64,000 nt of DNA from Lewinellaceae bacterium (lineage in GTDB: Bacteria > Bacteroidota > Bacteroidia > Chitinophagales > Saprospiraceae). Under the pieces are notes generated by a model. The model was given only the letters and a program-made list of their open reading frames with translations. It was not told the origin of the DNA and searched no databases. The stretch is taken from contig JADJOD010000034.1 of assembly GCA_016713985.1 (NCBI GenBank), positions 6,110-70,109 of the forward strand, written 5' to 3'. This document shows, one piece after another, positions 61,687 to 64,000 of the stretch (position 1 is its first letter; each line of letters starts with the position of its first letter). Both the position numbers and the translations under genes were made by a program.

Positions 61687-64000
61687 ATGCAAAGTGAATT
61701 ACAGTTCAAGATTAGTGCTGCCTCAAGAAGATTATAGGGAGTGACCTAATCAGCGATGATTTCGTGCTGTTTTTTATTATAGTTAAAAATTCTTACGATG
61801 CTCATGCCAGTAAAGTTGAAATAATATTTGAAAATATTTACTCTGAAAATTCAAAAATAATTATAAAAGATGATGGGAAAGGAATGAATTATAATGACCT
61901 TATAAACAAATGGTTATTTGTAGCATATTCCGCAAAATTTGAAGGTACCGAAGAAATTAATTATGATTATAGAGATAAAATAAAAGTAAAAAGGGCGTAT
62001 GCAGGGGCAAAGGGTATTGGCCGATTTTCTTGCGATAGATTAGGACGTAATTTATATTTAGAAACGGTCAAGGATGAGCCAAACTCGAAAACGGAAGCTC
62101 TCATTACGGATTGGGAGAAGTTTGAAGGAGATATTAAAAATGAATTTATAAATGTTAGTGTTTTGCATGAAACCTTGGAAAAAGGTAACTATGATGTATT
62201 ACATGGGACAGTGCTTGAAATTACGAATTTAAGAAGCAATTGGGATACAGATAAATTAATTGTATTAAAAGAGTCCCTAGCAAGACTAATAAATCCAACA
62301 CTCCTCGATCAAGAGGATGTGTTTGAAATCAGTCTATCAGTAAAAGATGAGATAGAAAAAGATGAAAAACAAATTCAAAAAAAAACGTAGAAAAGGTAAA
62401 ATCTAAACAACTAGACCCGTCTCAAGCGAATTACTTCAGGGTTGTAAATGGTGTGATAAAAATATGATTTTTGAGACCCTTGAAATGAAAAACTACTAAA
62501 ATAACTTAAGGTTATCAATCGACAACAACATAATACGATTGAGACATCTCTACATGAAGGCGGCAAACTTGTATATAGAATAATTGAAAAAATACTCTTC
62601 GAGGATTACATGAGATTGACTTTGTTATTTATTTTTTAAACCGTTCGGCAAAAGTTACTTTACAAAGCGTATGGGTGTTGAACCTATTAATTATGGGCAT
62701 ATTTTTATGTATAAAAATGGCCTTAGAGTTTATCCATATGGAGAACGAGGAGCAGACCCACTACGAATGGATGCCAGAAAGATACAGGGAACTAATCGCT
62801 ATCTTGGAACAAGAGATTCAATGGGATTTATTAGCATAAATGGAGATAATCCAAATTTGCGTGAAACATCAAGTAGGGGTGACGGCCTGATCAAAACTAA
62901 AGATTTTGAAGATCTTGAAGAATGGTTTTGGGTTACACTTAGGCGTCTTGAGAAATTTGTTATTGATATAGTTGATTGGGGAAATAATCTATCAAATGAA
63001 GATTATATTAAATTAGATACAATATCTCAAAGAAGAAATTGAAAAAACAATCAAAACTTAACTAAATCCGAAAATATAATTTCATTTGAAGTAGCCCTGA
63101 GATATTTAATATTCTAGGTAAAAAGCAAGAAGAATCTGCAAAAACTAAACTCATAGATATAACTAAGAAGATAGAGAGCGATAGTTTCGACAAAATAGAA
63201 TTACTTCATAGTATCAAAAAAGTTGAACACCAAATTGATGCTTTGAAAAAATACAAAGATGAAGCAGAGCAAGAAGCATTTGAAAAATTAATTGAAAATG
63301 AACAGCTATCTAAACAACTTGATAGAGACATAGCTGAGAATTTGTTTATAAGGTCCGTCGAAGGCAGGGAGAAGAGCGATTTGCTTAGTTTACAGCATCA
63401 AATAATTCATACTGCGGGTAATATCAATTGGAGTTTAAATGAGCTGGTTAATGCGATTAATGCCGAAATGCCTAAAGAAACATTGATAGATAATGTTAAA
63501 GCGATAAGTTTTGAAGTTCAACGAATCATTAGTGCTTCAAGATATGTGACTAATGCAGGGTTTAGCACTGAGGCTGAAAAAATAGAAAAAGACATTGTAA
63601 GATTTATCAATGATTATATCAGACAGATATACATACCTGTCAACTCCTATATTCATCAAAAAAGGCCAATTTCTATATATATTGATGATTCTATTGCTAT
63701 GAAAAAAATAATCAAATTTAGGCCGTTTGAAATTACAGTGATATTAGATAACCTATTCGGAAATTCAAAAAGATCTCTGCAACAGAAATTTCAATAAATT
63801 GGAAAAAAAGAAAAAGATAGTTTAGTGTTGATTTTCAAGGATAATGGCAATGGCATCCCTCCAGAAATCAAAGATAAAATATTTAATTTTGGGTATAGCA
63901 ATACTGATGGATCGGGAATTGACTATACCATGTTGAGACTCTATTACAAAAATATAACGCAACCATAACAGTAAACACGACGACTAATATTGGCGCAGAA
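61687..64000 (+). pseudogene. Dual GHKL ATPase associated with the methyltransferase, frame-broken and cut by the window end
   Basis: ATG 61687 opens MQSELQFKISAAS. In shifted frames follow an N-terminal GHKL ATPase (IVKNSYDAHASKVEI, IKDDGKGMNYNDL, AGAKGIGRFSCDRLG), a transducer-like block (MYKNGLRVYPYGERG, GTNRYLGTRDSMGFI), a charged coiled-coil with a HisKA-like segment (LLSLQHQIIHTAGN) and a second GHKL domain (LIFKDNGNGIPPEIKDKIFNFG, SNTDGSGI). The catalytic Glu expected before VKNSYDA reads Ile here. MORC/MutL-like GHKL ATPases next to methylases occur in restriction-modification systems. The family assignment fits that group, but the role here is inferred. At least six breaks are present. 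Confidence 0.75.

Overview
The window looks like a chromosome of a Saprospiraceae-type member of the Bacteroidota. The signs are secreted proteins ending in type IX secretion (T9SS) C-terminal domains, very large HYR-repeat surface proteins, RHS proteins of the Bacteroidota kind, a fused alpha/beta E1 dehydrogenase, and -7 promoter elements of the TAnnTTTG type. Most of the window is moderately GC-rich. The last ~3.6 kb (from ~60.4 kb) is clearly AT-rich and looks acquired.

Layout. 1-8.4 kb (minus strand): an RHS polymorphic toxin with an HEXXH-bearing tip, a coupled lipoprotein that may be its immunity protein, the remnant of a displaced RHS core, and upstream a pappalysin-like secreted protein whose zinc site is destroyed. 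8.5-10.5 kb: a small HTH protein, a small toxin/immunity-like pair hidden by two indels, and two tRNA-Ser genes. 10.6-16.3 kb: a small membrane protein, a DgkA-type kinase and a 13-repeat T9SS surface protein. 16.5-28.9 kb: mostly housekeeping genes (PafA phosphatase, sodium:solute symporter, EamA exporter, lipoprotein, gamma-carbonic anhydrase, VanZ-like, SH3 protein, DprA, PhoA-type phosphatase, HtpG), with a MITE-like inverted-repeat element before htpG. 29.0-55.9 kb (minus strand): the most striking region, in which a three-gene cassette occurs twice. Each copy has a giant HYR protein ending in dockerin-like, cohesin-like and T9SS domains, then a ~515-residue helical-repeat cytoplasmic protein, then a ~155-residue Cys-motif protein. 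Each of the two large genes is followed by its own terminator-like hairpin. 56.6-59.9 kb: fused E1 dehydrogenase carrying a palindromic insert in its linker, a 21-bp minisatellite, and an unknown protein. 60.5-64 kb: a cytosine-C5 methyltransferase followed by a dual GHKL ATPase, both full of frameshifts, resembling a restriction-modification-linked defence module.

Many genes that should be intact (htpG, eamA, VanZ-like, SH3 protein, RHS, giant HYR) are broken by single-base indels, mostly in homopolymer runs. This suggests uncorrected read errors in part of the assembly. I therefore describe the reconstructed genes and mark where the frame breaks.
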